From Dipteris shenzhenensis (taxonomy: Eukaryota > Polypodiophyta > Polypodiopsida > Gleicheniales): a DNA stretch of 64,000 nt. Each line of letters begins with the position of its first letter. The first letter of the stretch is position 1. The notes below the pieces were generated by a model, which saw nothing but the letters and a program-made list of their open reading frames with translations, ran no database searches and was not told the origin of the DNA. This document shows, piece by piece, positions 12,405 through 23,461 of this stretch. The stretch lies in NCBI GenBank assembly GCA_047967505.1, contig CM106538.1; one strand, given 5' to 3'. Position numbers and translations under genes: made by a program.

Positions 12405-12650
12405 CATATATAAATGCAGGAACGTGCGCAAACTCATCCTCTAAAAGCATGACACATAGTTCAGTTTCAATCTCATGATAGTCACTCATAAGGTTGAAAG
12501 CCATAAACTTCATCATGCACAAAAGGGACTAGCTGCTATGGCATCCCCACCGACATCATCAGCTTCCAACGGTGGGTGTAGATCATAGTATAAACATATG
12601 CTCTCACACATACAAATCCACACATCCACACATACTGAGCAGTGTCTTAT
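12405..12650 (-). pseudogene. Gene fragment shared with 23072-23461
   Basis: On the minus strand a 35-codon open segment includes FNLMSDYHEIETELCVML and LLEDEFAHVPAFIY. Upstream of it is a GT-rich stretch beginning GTATGTGTGG, which resembles an intron donor. Both the open segment and the GT-rich stretch recur at 23086-23258 inside a copia element, with the same order and small indels. The segment joins directly to the exon-like array downstream, so both may come from the same unrecognised host gene. It could also be 3' flanking sequence of the adjacent kinase gene; transcripts would decide. Confidence 0.45.
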
Positions 12651-12723
12651 CTCCGAGAGACGGAATTAGAGATCTCCCACGCATGTTCATCTTCATCACA
12701 TGAAGCTGGCAGCAGGAGAGCAG

Positions 12724-15384
12724 CTATCTTCCAGAGACGAGTGTAGACATTTGCCAGGAAAGCTGAGACTGTGCTGTATGGGAGAGAGCTACATCTCCTT
12801 CACTCTGTGTCTTTGAAGCATCATCATCATGGTCGTCTTCTGGAAAATATGGTTTTGCTCTGGCAAAGAAGCTACAGGGAGGGGGGGATGCCAATGCTTC
12901 TGTTCCATGAGCTGCTTCCAGCACCTTGACAACCCAGCTCATTGCAGGCCTGGAAGCAGGGTCTTCCTGGAGGCACCACAGAGCCACCTTCACCATCCTC
13001 TGAACTCTTTCCTGCTGCTTCTCCTCCAGGATCTCTCTCTGTAGCCTCGGATCTGCAAGCTCTATCAGATCTTCCCCTTTCTCCAACAATTCAAATGCCC
13101 AGGCAGGAAGATAGCATTCCTTCTGACTCCCATCGAAGCTCCTCCTCCCTCCCACCAGTTCCAGCAGCATTACCCCATAGCTGAACACATCGCTCCTCTC
13201 TGTTATGGCTGCATTCTTGAGCCATTCTGGAGCAAGGTACCCTCGAGTCCCTCGCATTGTCGTCACCGCATAGCTCTCATCTCGCTTCATGGGCTTTGCC
13301 AGACCAAAGTCGGATACTTTGGCATTCCATTGCTTGTCCAGCAATATGTTCTCGGGCTTTATATCGCAGTGGATGATGCGGCTGGTGCACTCTTCGTGAA
13401 GGTAAGCCAGGCCCTGTGCTGTGCCTAACGCGATCGCACAACGCTTTGGCCAATCCAATATGACATCTGCTTCTTTGTTGAAGAGGACCCGATCCAAGGA
13501 TCCGTTCCCCATGAATTCATAGACCAAAAGCCGGTGCGATCCCTCCATACAGTACCCGCAGAGACGCACTAGATTCCTGTGGGAGACGCTGCCTAGAGTG
13601 GCCACCTCTGCGCGGAACTGCTTTGTGCCAGCTGCGCGGTGGATGTCTTTGAGCTCCTTCACGGCAACTCTGATACGATGCGGCTGCGTAAGCACTCCTT
13701 CATACACGGCGCCAAAGCCACCAGCTCCCAATTTGTTTGCAAAACCATCGGTGGCTTCATGCAAATCCTTATAGGAGAATCGGGGGGGTAGCCCGGGCAA
13801 GGTGTCAAGATACATCTCATCCTCTGCAATGGCTTGGCCTCTCCGTTTTCGCCTCCTGACGAAGCATGTTACGAGGCCTATGAGACCAATGAAGGCGGCG
13901 ACGGCACCTATAGTTACTGCAATCGCAAGTGTTTTACGGTGAGAGGAGGAAGCTATGGGAGAAGTAGACGCCCCGCCAGCAGAAGTAGAATTGTATTGTT
14001 GAGGAGAGGGTGCAGGAGCAGGAGCAGGTACAGGAGCTAACGAGCTCGAATCATTACGCAGCTTGATGAAAACCAACTCATTCGGATCATTGGAGAATTG
14101 AAGAGTCCTGATGGGATACTCCATGAGATAGCAGCTTCCGAATGATGATCCCGAATCGTTCTTGAAGAAGACGGATTGACAGGAGCAGTTCTGCAAGCAC
14201 GATAGCTTGCAATCATCCAAGCTGGAATAATTGGACTGGCTTTCTCCATTGTAGAAGTCTTGCGCGGAGAAGTAAGTGTATCCGGTGACATTCAACATCG
14301 TCACGGCAGTGGAATTCGCGCCCCGAGTGCATTGATTCTGCAAGGGTAGAGCAGGGGATGTGCAACCCTGTGTTGGATCCGAAGCATTTGCGAGGCGGAA
14401 ACCACGAAGGCATACGCTGCTGCAAGAAGATGAGGAGGAGCTGCAAACTCCGTATTGGCCGCAGGCATCCGGATGCTGGCACGCCGTCGTGAGAGCTCGA
14501 TAGTTGAGCTGCCAGATCCCTTCCTTGAACACGAAATCGCGCAAGTTCCCGTCCGATTCCAATCTTACATACTCGAAGAATTCGGAATTCGGATTGAGGT
14601 TATTGCTGGACGTGCTCACGATGCTCTCCGAGGAGCTGTCGTAGACGGTGAGGCCGTTGCTCACGGCGACGTAAGAACCCAAGCAGCACACCCAGGCGTT
14701 TTGGGGGAGGCTGAACGTTGCTTCCATGCTCCAGTAGATTTCTGGACCGGATGGTTGATCGAAGGAAGCGTACAGAAGCAAATCGTTGGAGTAATTGGAA
14801 ACTGCCATGGAGTAGATGCCTCCCGATTTGTAGGGAGCATCGGCAGCTGCAGCGAACATCGTCACATGCAGATTCAATCGCTGGCCAATGATCAGAGTGT
14901 CTGATGGTTGATCGAAGCTCTGCCATACCGTCTCCTTGCTCACATTCGAGTTTCTTCCCTTGACGAGCATCAGATTGCCGTTCCGCAGCAGCTGCATGGA
15001 TTTCACACCGCTTGCCGCTGTGCCACTGTTCCATGCCAAGCTTCCATTGTCCCTCAGCTGCAGATCTCCATCCTTCTGCAGGGCGAGGCTGCAGTTTGGA
15101 GAGCTGTTGCTGCTGGTAGCGTTGTAGAAATTGGCCACCCAGACTTGCAGGGAGGAGGGGACGTGATGCACTGCAAGAATACAAGGCGCATTGGGAGAAG
15201 CTCGGCCTAAGATAAGCGAGAAATTGCCATTAGTAAGGACGGTGAGGTTGTCTTGCAGCGCTTCATTTTGCCAGTGTGTGCCTAAGGCTGCGGTGGAGTT
15301 GACGAGTGCGCGAGCAGGGATGGATCGATGCAAGGAGAGAAGCAGAAAAACGAAGGCAAAAGCAAGAAATGGATACCGATCCAT
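12724..15384 (-). CDS. G-type lectin S-receptor-like Ser/Thr kinase (SD2-5-like), 886 aa
   Basis: Predicted single-pass plasma-membrane receptor kinase encoded by one uninterrupted frame from an ATG at 15384, as is common for SD2-5-type genes. Order of parts: signal peptide (1-25); bulb-type lectin domain (about 35-170, with VWVANF and VWQSFDQPSDTL); a variable region; EGF-like cysteines (about 302-341); PAN/apple-like cysteines (about 352-440, LSCLQNCSCQSVFF); an Ala/Pro/Ser-rich juxtamembrane stem (450-480); one membrane helix (485-509) followed by RRRKRR; kinase domain (about 547-825). Kinase residues are present: glycine loop LGAGGFGAV (552-560), Lys576, DFG (692-694), APEW. The catalytic loop is HCD (672-674) rather than HRD, making it a non-RD kinase, a class often tied to immune signalling. 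The C-tail is acidic (DDHDDDA). Many N-glycosylation sequons occur outside the membrane. The ligand is unknown. Coding sequence is more GC-rich than its surroundings. Confidence 0.93.
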   Translation of the reverse strand: MDRYPFLAFAFVFLLLSLHRSIPARALVNSTAALGTHWQNEALQDNLTVLTNGNFSLILGRASPNAPCILAVHHVPSSLQVWVANFYNATSSNSSPNCSLALQKDGDLQLRDNGSLAWNSGTAASGVKSMQLLRNGNLMLVKGRNSNVSKETVWQSFDQPSDTLIIGQRLNLHVTMFAAAADAPYKSGGIYSMAVSNYSNDLLLYASFDQPSGPEIYWSMEATFSLPQNAWVCCLGSYVAVSNGLTVYDSSSESIVSTSSNNLNPNSEFFEYVRLESDGNLRDFVFKEGIWQLNYRALTTACQHPDACGQYGVCSSSSSSCSSVCLRGFRLANASDPTQGCTSPALPLQNQCTRGANSTAVTMLNVTGYTYFSAQDFYNGESQSNYSSLDDCKLSCLQNCSCQSVFFKNDSGSSFGSCYLMEYPIRTLQFSNDPNELVFIKLRNDSSSLAPVPAPAPAPSPQQYNSTSAGGASTSPIASSSHRKTLAIAVTIGAVAAFIGLIGLVTCFVRRRKRRGQAIAEDEMYLDTLPGLPPRFSYKDLHEATDGFANKLGAGGFGAVYEGVLTQPHRIRVAVKELKDIHRAAGTKQFRAEVATLGSVSHRNLVRLCGYCMEGSHRLLVYEFMGNGSLDRVLFNKEADVILDWPKRCAIALGTAQGLAYLHEECTSRIIHCDIKPENILLDKQWNAKVSDFGLAKPMKRDESYAVTTMRGTRGYLAPEWLKNAAITERSDVFSYGVMLLELVGGRRSFDGSQKECYLPAWAFELLEKGEDLIELADPRLQREILEEKQQERVQRMVKVALWCLQEDPASRPAMSWVVKVLEAAHGTEALASPPPCSFFARAKPYFPEDDHDDDASKTQSEGDVALSHTAQSQLSWQMSTLVSGR

Positions 15385-17554
15385 GGCGAGAAGCTTGATG
15401 GTGCGGATACAGGAGAGCTCAAATCCTCAAGAGGATCCAAAAGTAGTGATCTCTGCATGAACGAAAGCTCAATCTTGCTATTGCTTTTCAACGCAGAATG
15501 GCGCGAACCACGCTCAATCATCACTGTAGTGTCTATGATTTGACAATGTCAACGCCACCCATCGATCCAAAAACGCGTCTTCAAGCTCAGCACAACACGT
15601 CTTTCATGCCCCCGCAACTTTCCCATTTCTCACATACCTGCTTTGAACCTCTGCATTAACAAACATTGCAATCTCCTCCACTCCCCCTCAGGTACCCCCC
15701 GCATCATATGCTTTCTCGCTTTTTTGGTTCACTTTGTTTTCTCGCGGGATTGTATAGATTGGCTGCAAGAACATAGAATCTCTCTAGCTTGCCTAATTGC
15801 ATGCGTTACTACTTTTTCTATTCAACATTGCATCGATCAGCAAGCCGTAGATGGCTTCATTCAGGATGAGTCGTTAGTAATCACTTACCGATACCATACA
15901 TGCCGTATACTCAGCCGCCTGATTATTCCTCTGTTAATACCCCCCCCCCCCCCTGGCTGGCTGTTTGCATTTACAAGGCTTCTACCAGCAGCTCCGACTT
16001 GATTGTTGTTGCCAATCCATTGTAGGTGGCATCAGTCCACTGATGAGGGCAAGGTGGCAAGCCTAAGAAGGCGTTCCCACTCCTCGCCCATCCAAGTAGA
16101 AATGCCTCAAAATACAACCGCTGGTATAGTTCCCACTCAACTTCCCGACATTTTCGGAGCCAAAACCACGCGTTGCCATGCCCTGTTGGAGACACAAAAA
16201 AGCTCTTGCTCGCCGGTCATTTTGGGGCTTCCTGACAACAAAGTTTGTTGTTTCTGCGGTTTCAACATTTGCAGGTCTATCTTTAGGTGCTGTGTGGGCG
16301 CGGACTGAGAACAGGCTATAAGAGGCCGACCAGCTTTTGAAGCCATGAGCATTTAATGGTGGCCATAGCTACAGAAACCTGCATCCCCGCACTCCTTTGT
16401 CAGGCCATCCTGCTCTTCGTCCTTGCATCTATGCTTACATGAACCACCTTGCATCTATGCTTACATGGACCACTGCACTTCACTTCCCTTCAAGGCATAG
16501 CACTGGTGGGCTGCATTGTTGGCCTCATGCCCACGCGAAGCTAGGTTCATGATTGGATACATGCGAGTTTGGCTTTCGAGGGTGACTACATCCAGGAGGT
16601 CACCATCTATGGGAAAGGCATTTTTCTTATTCAGTTGAGTGTCTGATGCCACCTAGCTCCTTGTGGAGTAAAGTCCAATTTTCCTCGGCCCGCATCTAGT
16701 GTTCTTCATATTGTGGTACCATGGTTTCACAATTGATGATATGGATTTGATGCACCATGTGCCGCATTTCCTAGTGATGCTTCAGTTCCCACCTAGCAGG
16801 ACATCACCCTCATTGTCAATCTCTTTTATATTGGAACGTGGGTCCACTCCTCCCCCTTCACCGCTGTTTTTTCCATATATTACCATACACAAAATAGGAT
16901 ATCTGAAGAATGCCTTTCATATACAATAGGCTGTTCTAAACTGTTATAACATGCCAATTAATCAATATGAGAACCAGTGTTTATACTATAATAGCACATG
17001 AGTTGGTGCTCATGGACAGATGCCTGTAATGAGCTTCCTTATTGCCAGTAATGTACTTGCTAGAAAGCCTTTTCCAAAATCCAACTGGATTTAGAGACAA
17101 ATCTTTGAGCACCTTGGTCATCAGGAGAAACTTTAAAAATGGACGCCAGCATATTTCCCAGATTTTTTTTTTGGTGAGATTGCGATGTAACACTGTCTAC
17201 GATGACAAATGTTATTTGATGAATCATGTATGTGTATGGAATGATTCATATGGACGATCATTTGGAGGGCATGCACCTTGAATTTGAGATACACAAGGCT
17301 GCTTGAATTGAATATGATAGCAAGAGTATGGAGATAATAAAATGGCATAAGTTCATGTTCCTGCTGGAATCTTAAAAGAATAGTTCCTGAAATTGAGCCA
17401 TGCAAGGGGTTACACCCAAAACAGTTTGAAGCAGTCTTAAAAGAAGATAATCTAGAGAATATCATTAGTAACTTTTTGACGAAATTTTTCTTTATTTCAG
17501 ATCTTGTGGACTTGGGCTCTGCAAATGTTTTAAACCTTCTTGGAGCTGGTGGAT
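15385..17554. promoter_or_regulatory. Intergenic region between divergent kinase genes
   Basis: About 2.2 kb separating the two start codons. It must hold both promoters, but I see no unambiguous TATA box or shared element. A C-run lies at about 15943-15954. A strong splice-acceptor-like sequence (TTTTTCTTTATTTCAG, ending 17500) precedes the plus-strand gene and suggests a 5' leader intron. Open frames here (for example 15643-16002) have no recognisable similarity. Confidence 0.4.
17485..17500 (+). promoter_or_regulatory. Possible splice acceptor in 5' leader of the plus-strand kinase gene
   Basis: TTTTTCTTTATTTCAG is a long pyrimidine tract ending in AG. A stop codon in the kinase frame at 17531-17533 lies between it and the ATG at 17555, so an intron ending here would most simply be in the 5' UTR. 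Confidence 0.4.
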
Positions 17555-20029
17555 ATGGTCATCAAAGCTCCTGCTTCATTAGTCATCCTCCCCTGTTTTG
17601 TCTGCAAATGGACTGTGGACCAATGGCATCGTCACATCCTATACGTGTTGCTTCTGAGCATCGTCATTCAATATAGTGATTGTAAATCAATTATGGGACT
17701 GGGAACAAGCACCAGTGCCAATTATTTTATGGGATCCCAAGCTGTGGTGGTGCTTGAATCAGGATCAGGTGGATATGCTATGTTATTGGACTGTGGGAAT
17801 GCAACTATAGTAGTAAAGAATATAATGGCTGAATTAGATAGCCCAGTGCTAGTGTGGGTGGCCAATTATTTTGACAGTAATTACACTGTTATGGGTTCAG
17901 AGAATGTTACTTGTTCTTTGGAACTTCGACGAGATGGAGATCTGCAACTTTTACTCAATACAACAGAGCAGAACAGTCAAGTTCTTGTATGGAGTACTGG
18001 CACAAAAGGGAAAGGCGTACAAAGCTTGGAGATCCAGGATTCAGGAAATTTGGTTTTAGTTGATTCCAGAAATGGTACTGTGTGGCAGAGCTTTGACTAT
18101 CCAACCAATGTGCTGCTAGAGGGCCAGAACTTGACAAAAGGAATGAAGCTCGTGGCTCCAGATGCCACAGGATATCATTCAGGAGGTGCTTATTTAATGG
18201 AACTGGAAGATGGAGACCTATGTCTGTATGCAGTTATAGGTAATGATGGAAACAGAGCCCTCTACTGGAGCCTTAACAAAAGTATTGGGAGCCAGGTTCA
18301 CTCAGACCTCAGCCAAGTTGAATATGCAGCACTTTTCCAAGGAGGCATTGGCCTGTTTGCAGCAGATTCTTCTGTTGTGGCCTTCACGTCAAGTCAATCA
18401 TCTCAAAGCTCTTATTCCACCTTATTCGGTCGCTTGAATGCGGATGCCAGTTTCGTTGTTTATCTGTTAGTCGAAGGTGAAGCGTGGTCCACAAATTATG
18501 CAGCTCTTGACACAAATTGCCAAAATCCCAAGGCATGTGGCAATTATGGCCTTTGTGCCATCAACAGCTCACAGAACACCGTAAATTGCACTTGCCCAGC
18601 TCGTTTTAATCCTTTAAACTCATCTGACCTCACTCAAGGCTGCACACCCCTACAAGTTCCTCATTGTGGAGGTGATGTGGAGCTTTTGCAACTCGATGGA
18701 AATGGATACTCTTACTTCTCCAGTTATGTCTCATCCTCTGTTAATATGCCCTTGGATCAATGTAAACAAAGTTGTCTACAAAACTGTTCATGCCTTGCTG
18801 TGTTCATCAATCTGGAGACTCCAAGTGCATGCTTTTCCATTCAGAATGATATACTGACAATCATGGCAACTTCTGACGCGAACCAGCTCATGTTTCTGAA
18901 AGTTGATGCCAACTCTATCGGCCAAAGCACTACAGCAAGTGCACCCACAAGCCATAAGAAAGGAGTGTTGACAATAGCGGTAGGGCTAGGCTCTGCAGGT
19001 GCAGTTTTGTTCCTCAGTATCATGGTGGTTTTAATAATGATATGGGGAAGAAAAAAGGCTCAACATAAGAAAGGAGAAACCTTTCTGAACAAGTTGCCAG
19101 GTCTACCTCCCAGATTTTCATACAAGGATTTGCAGATTGCGACAAATGGTTTCAGTCAGCAGGTTGGTAGAGGAGGATTTGGTTGCGTCTATGAAGGTGT
19201 CCTTGGTAGTAAGTCTAGAATAGCTGTGAAGCGTTTAGAAGGTGGAACACAGGGAGAGAAACAATTTGAGGCAGAAGTTGCTTCTATTGGAAGCATTGAC
19301 CATATGAACTTGGTGCGCCTCCGAGGATTTTGCATGGAGGGTGAACATCGGTTATTGGTATATGAATTCATGGAAGGAGGCTCTCTGGATATGTATATTT
19401 GTAGAGACAGGGTGACTCCATCTTTACCCATACTAGATTGGCAAGCGCGCTATAAAATTGCACTGGAAGTAGCAAGGGGCTTGGCATACCTCCATGAGGG
19501 AACTTCCAGGAAAATCATTCACTGTGACATCAAGCCTGCAAACATTCTTCTAGACTCGAGCTTGGTTGCCAAAATTTCAGACTTAGGCCTCTGTAAAATA
19601 ATGCACAGGGACATGCAAAGTTACACAATGACTAACATGAGAGGTACAAGGGGCTACCTTGCTCCCGAATGGCTTTTGAACTTGCCCATAACCGAGAAAA
19701 GTGATGTATACAGTTATGGGATGGTGCTGCTGGAGCTAGTAAGTGGCAGGAAAATTTTGGACCTCAATGCGGGCGATGAAAGCTTTGTTGATCTGCCAAG
19801 CCAGGCATCCAGTGCAGTTATAAATAACTGTATTGTAGATTTCTTGGATGGTAGACTCGCTGCAGTCACCCCTGGGCAGGAGGTATACAGGCTTGTTCAA
19901 GTATCTTTGTGTTGCACTCAAGAGGTTGCTGCATTAAGGCCTAAGATGAGCACTGTAGTGAAGATGCTAGAAGGTACCATTGAGGTCCTCCCCGAACTTT
20001 CACCTAGTGCTATAACCCTGGTGCATTGA
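17555..20029 (+). CDS. G-type lectin S-receptor-like Ser/Thr kinase (SD2-5-like), 824 aa
   Basis: The open frame extends back to 17534, but the first ATG is at 17555 (an upstream codon at 17540 is TTG), so I start there. Order: hydrophobic signal segment (about 27-40, HILYVLLLSIVIQY) after a longer than usual N-terminus; bulb-lectin domain (about 61-185, VLVWVANYF and VWQSFDYPTNVL); EGF-like cysteines (321-363); PAN-like cysteines (371-450, SCLQNCSCLAVF); membrane helix (about 470-497) followed by GRKK; kinase (about 533-807). Glycine loop VGRGGFGCV (537-545), Lys559 and catalytic HCD (656-658, non-RD) are present. The magnesium-binding motif is DLG (676-678) instead of DFG; Asp is kept, so activity is possible. 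The protein ends soon after the kinase, lacking the acidic tail of its neighbour. It is clearly homologous to the minus-strand gene at 12724-15384 but diverged, so the pair is an old divergent duplication. The start is the least certain part: an upstream intron may supply another first exon. Confidence 0.9.
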   Translation: MVIKAPASLVILPCFVCKWTVDQWHRHILYVLLLSIVIQYSDCKSIMGLGTSTSANYFMGSQAVVVLESGSGGYAMLLDCGNATIVVKNIMAELDSPVLVWVANYFDSNYTVMGSENVTCSLELRRDGDLQLLLNTTEQNSQVLVWSTGTKGKGVQSLEIQDSGNLVLVDSRNGTVWQSFDYPTNVLLEGQNLTKGMKLVAPDATGYHSGGAYLMELEDGDLCLYAVIGNDGNRALYWSLNKSIGSQVHSDLSQVEYAALFQGGIGLFAADSSVVAFTSSQSSQSSYSTLFGRLNADASFVVYLLVEGEAWSTNYAALDTNCQNPKACGNYGLCAINSSQNTVNCTCPARFNPLNSSDLTQGCTPLQVPHCGGDVELLQLDGNGYSYFSSYVSSSVNMPLDQCKQSCLQNCSCLAVFINLETPSACFSIQNDILTIMATSDANQLMFLKVDANSIGQSTTASAPTSHKKGVLTIAVGLGSAGAVLFLSIMVVLIMIWGRKKAQHKKGETFLNKLPGLPPRFSYKDLQIATNGFSQQVGRGGFGCVYEGVLGSKSRIAVKRLEGGTQGEKQFEAEVASIGSIDHMNLVRLRGFCMEGEHRLLVYEFMEGGSLDMYICRDRVTPSLPILDWQARYKIALEVARGLAYLHEGTSRKIIHCDIKPANILLDSSLVAKISDLGLCKIMHRDMQSYTMTNMRGTRGYLAPEWLLNLPITEKSDVYSYGMVLLELVSGRKILDLNAGDESFVDLPSQASSAVINNCIVDFLDGRLAAVTPGQEVYRLVQVSLCCTQEVAALRPKMSTVVKMLEGTIEVLPELSPSAITLVH

Positions 20030-21420
20030 GTTTGATCTTTGTATGATTGATTTTTGAAGAGAGGAATACGAGGAGGTAATGAGTTAATTGTGGGAAATGC
20101 CTCCAAAGGACTACTTAAACAAGTTGTTAACTATTAATGACAAAAAGTAGCTAAATTTGTCATAGTTGAAGCCAGCAAATAAGCTAACCCTCTCATTTGA
20201 ACATTGATACTGCCTCACTTTCACGCTTCCCCTCTTTCCCTTCTTCACTCCTCTATCCATGCTTTCTTCTTAGCACTTTTTCACCAAAAGTGGATGACTT
20301 CCTGCACCTGTACACCATGTGCAGATGATGAAAGCTTTCCAAGTGCTACCTTAAATGCAACTAATTTTCTCTTGACCTGTGTGACCAAGGAGAAAGTTAC
20401 CTAAGGTAACAGTAGTTAGGATTACTATGCCGAGAAGTGTTGGGTTTTGAGGGCTAATTTCCTTTCTTAGTATGTTTTGATTCAATTCTTGATCTACATG
20501 CACTCTCCTCCCACAACGGTGCTCTCTCTCCCTCCCCCCCCCCCCCCCCCCCCCCCTTTTTTTGCGCCTTCTTATCCAAATGTAACCCGCACCCCTCTTA
20601 CATTGATATAAATGCCCTTTCTCAGGCCTACACCTTCTGTCAACCTGCTCCCTCTTCTTTTAACCAGATTCACTTCCTCTTGGGGGACAGGGTAGTGTAT
20701 GGTTCTTAGTTTGGTGGATGCACATGGATGTTCGAAAAGACATTCAAAATAAACCCCAAGAATGATTTCACAGATAAGCTTATGGGAGACCAGGACCCCA
20801 AGATTCCGAATGAGCTCACCAAGCTTGAGAATTATATATAAATTTGATCTCAAAAGATGGCAATCTGTTGTATGCAGGCATGCAATGACAGAGTTATGCC
20901 CAAACTTGGTGGACAAAAGTGTAAGATTGCCCAGACAGGCAGGACACTCAGGCAGATTCTAAGGAGATCAAGGTATTGAATTTTGTGTCCCAATAATCCT
21001 GAAATGGTATCTGCAGGATTCCATGCCTTGAATCAAACATGCATGGTTTAGGAATGTAAGAATGAGTTTTGGAAGCTCTGTACAGGAGGTCGTGAGAAGA
21101 GGTAAAGCAGGGTTTACATCCGTTGTGAGGACCCAGAATACTCAAAACATTGAGGAATCTACCCATGGGACTGGGGTCATAAGCCTCGGTACAATGGTAT
21201 GTGTGGGCAGTGCAAAATAATAAGAAAACAAAGCTCATTATTACTAAAACTTTACGATGACTATCATGAGCATGAGGATACACTCAAGATATAAGATGTA
21301 TCCATGATGATGCTAGCTAGCAGTTACTCTGGAGTCTGAATTATGGCAATGAAGTAGGCAGATGAATAAGGCAAGGAGCTGTTAAAATAGAGCAGCTCTT
21401 AAATCTATGACTTGTTGGAG
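20030..21420. other. 3' flank and unassigned DNA with a long C/T homopolymer
   Basis: Downstream of the plus-strand kinase. No canonical polyadenylation hexamer stands out. A run of 23 C followed by 7 T occupies 20534-20563. A 114-codon minus-strand frame (20572-20916) is unrecognised. Part of 20950-21420 may belong to the 3' end of the adjacent copia relic, but no LTR was matched. Confidence 0.3.
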
Positions 21421-21599
21421 GAAGCTAGAATGCAAGAGAGCAAGAAAGAAAAGGAGTATACTTGCAAATGGATGATGAGAAAGTAGAATAGTGGCCAATA
21501 TATGGCCCAACCAACTTAGGACTAAATGTCCAAACGGTACCAATCCTAGATGCCCTAGGTGGACCAAGTGTCCTAACTAGCCTACAAGGCCATACCAGG

Positions 21600-23071
21600 G
21601 CTAAAGTGGCAGCAAACATCCTTGCATAGTATGGCATACCATCCTCTGAGGAGAAACAGAAGCCAGGCTCCAATGGTATGGAAAACGGCTTACAATCCTC
21701 GAACTGAAAGTGATGTAAGAGCTGTCCAATGTACTTAGACTGGCTCATCATTATGCTTCCCTCAAAGTGAGCAAATTGGTTGTCAAGATAGTAATGCAAC
21801 TGGCCAATATCTGACATTGCAAAAGATTTTTGCAAATCAGCCTTGAAGGCTGCAATTTGTTGAGTATTTGGCCCAGTGATAAGCATGCCATCCACATAAA
21901 GAATCAATATGAGCAAATCTGCTCCACTCTTTTGGAGATAGAGTTACTTCTATGGGGCTGTTCTAAAAACCAAGGCATATCAAATGTATATGAATTTCGG
22001 CATACCATGCATGGAGTGCTTGCTTCAGCGCATAAAGGGCCTTGTGTAGCCGGCATACCTTATTTTCAAACCCTCTCAACCTCAAAATCAGGAGGTTTCC
22101 TGACATAGATTTGGTCAAGAGAATCACCGTGCTGAAAAGCAATCTTAATGTCAAGTTGATAAGACTCGCAAAGCTTGTGTGATGAAATAGCAATGACACA
22201 TTGAATGTTGATGTGGGAGCAAAGGTTTTATCAAAGTCAATGCCTTACCACTGAACATAGCCCCTAGCAACAAGACGAGATTGGTATTGGTCCACGCTGC
22301 CATCAGCTTTCTGCTTCAACTTGTAAACCCACTTAGTGCCGATGGCACGCTTGCCAGGAGGCAAGTCATGCAACTCCCATGTGCCAATTTGATGAATGGA
22401 ATCCAATTCAGCTTTCATAGCATCTATCCACTCTTTGTTGTCAAAAGCATCCTTATGGCATAAAGTTCCTCATTGCAGGCTATGGCAATCAAAGCAACAT
22501 CCAAAAAATTGTCATGCATGTCTCTGTGCACCTCCAGTGCAGGACCAAGGGTTCAGCTTGCTTGCTGTCCCTAAGAGTATCCAAAAGTCACCTGGGGACT
22601 GTTTTTTGCTGTTTAATGACAGCTCTCCTCTGCAAGTGCTTGTTTAATAGCATGATCACCACGCTGAGGCAAATCAGGCTGAACATGGGCATCATGAGGA
22701 GGCTGAGAATGCTAGAAGCTGAGGGATTTGAACCCTGCAAGTTTGATCTGAATTTATATTTGATTGAAAGAGGGGCAGCAATGAATCAAACACATCTGAG
22801 GCATTTACAGAAGGCTGTTTTTGACGGTCCAGCTAAGGCAGAGCTACTTCCTCAGCAAAAACAACATCTTTGCTGACACTAATTCCTCGTGCCAGGTTGA
22901 TACAATATTTAGCCTTTACTTTATAAGATAGCCTATGAATATACATTTCACTGCTTCATCCTCCAATTTGTGCCTCAACTAAGAGGGAACGTGTGCATAT
23001 GCTGACACCCAGATACCCGCATGTGTGAAATTACAAGCCTCCGGCCTATCCATGCTTCATAGGTAGTGTAT
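21600..23071 (-). pseudogene. Ty1/copia relic B: integrase C-terminal part and reverse transcriptase
   Basis: Minus strand, reading from high to low coordinates. Integrase C-terminal region is at about 23065-22860 (TTYEAWIG, then AYAHVPS, then KLEDEAVKCIFIGY). A spacer follows, then RT from about 22450 (DLPPGKRAIGTKWVYKLK), with KALYALKQALHAWY and the catalytic box as YVDG (about 21890) instead of YVDD, so one metal-binding Asp is lost. RT continues through SQSKYIGQLL and CKPFSIPLEPG and is cut off near 21600 before RNase H. Several frameshifts and stops are present. The 5' part of the same element lies beyond a LINE insertion at 30843-31670. Confidence 0.8.
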
Positions 23072-23461
23072 ACCTAGATGAGTCCAGGAACATGCCCAAA
23101 CTCACCCTCTAAAAACACAACATAGTGCATTTTTAATCTTATGATAGTCACTCATAAGGTTGAAAACAATAAACTCCATCATGCATACAATAGTGGGCAT
23201 AGACCATAGTATAAACATATGCTCACACATACAAATCCACACACCCACACATACTTGGAACATCCATTTATACAAAGTCTTCATACTGAGTTTTTGTCAG
23301 CACTTCGGAGGTAAAGGGCAGACTCAGCCATGACGAAGGCTAGCACTAAAGGAGAAGGCTAATCAAAAGGTAGTCCAAAATCTCTTCCTTCAAGCTACAA
23401 CTACTTGTGAAGACTAAAACGATTTCATTTTAGTCTCTCCCAGACGAGCATCTAAATCTAG
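23072..23461 (-). mobile_element. Inserted host-gene-like fragment inside copia B
   Basis: The copia integrase frame stops at 23462 and resumes at about 23071. The intervening 390 bases are unrelated to copia. On the minus strand they include FNLMSDYHKIKNALC and a GT-rich intron-like stretch (GTATGTGTGG), both matching 12405-12650 next to the minus-strand kinase gene. Sequence near both ends contains CTAG, which could be a short target duplication. The mechanism of capture is unknown. Confidence 0.5.

Noticed and set aside
14455-15210. Frames of 100-194 codons on either strand over the minus-strand kinase gene
   Set aside because: They are shadows of the real kinase frame in GC-rich coding sequence; no independent motifs.
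20572-20916. A 114-codon minus-strand frame suggested a leucine-rich protein
   Set aside because: No repeated LRR spacing and no neighbouring coding support.
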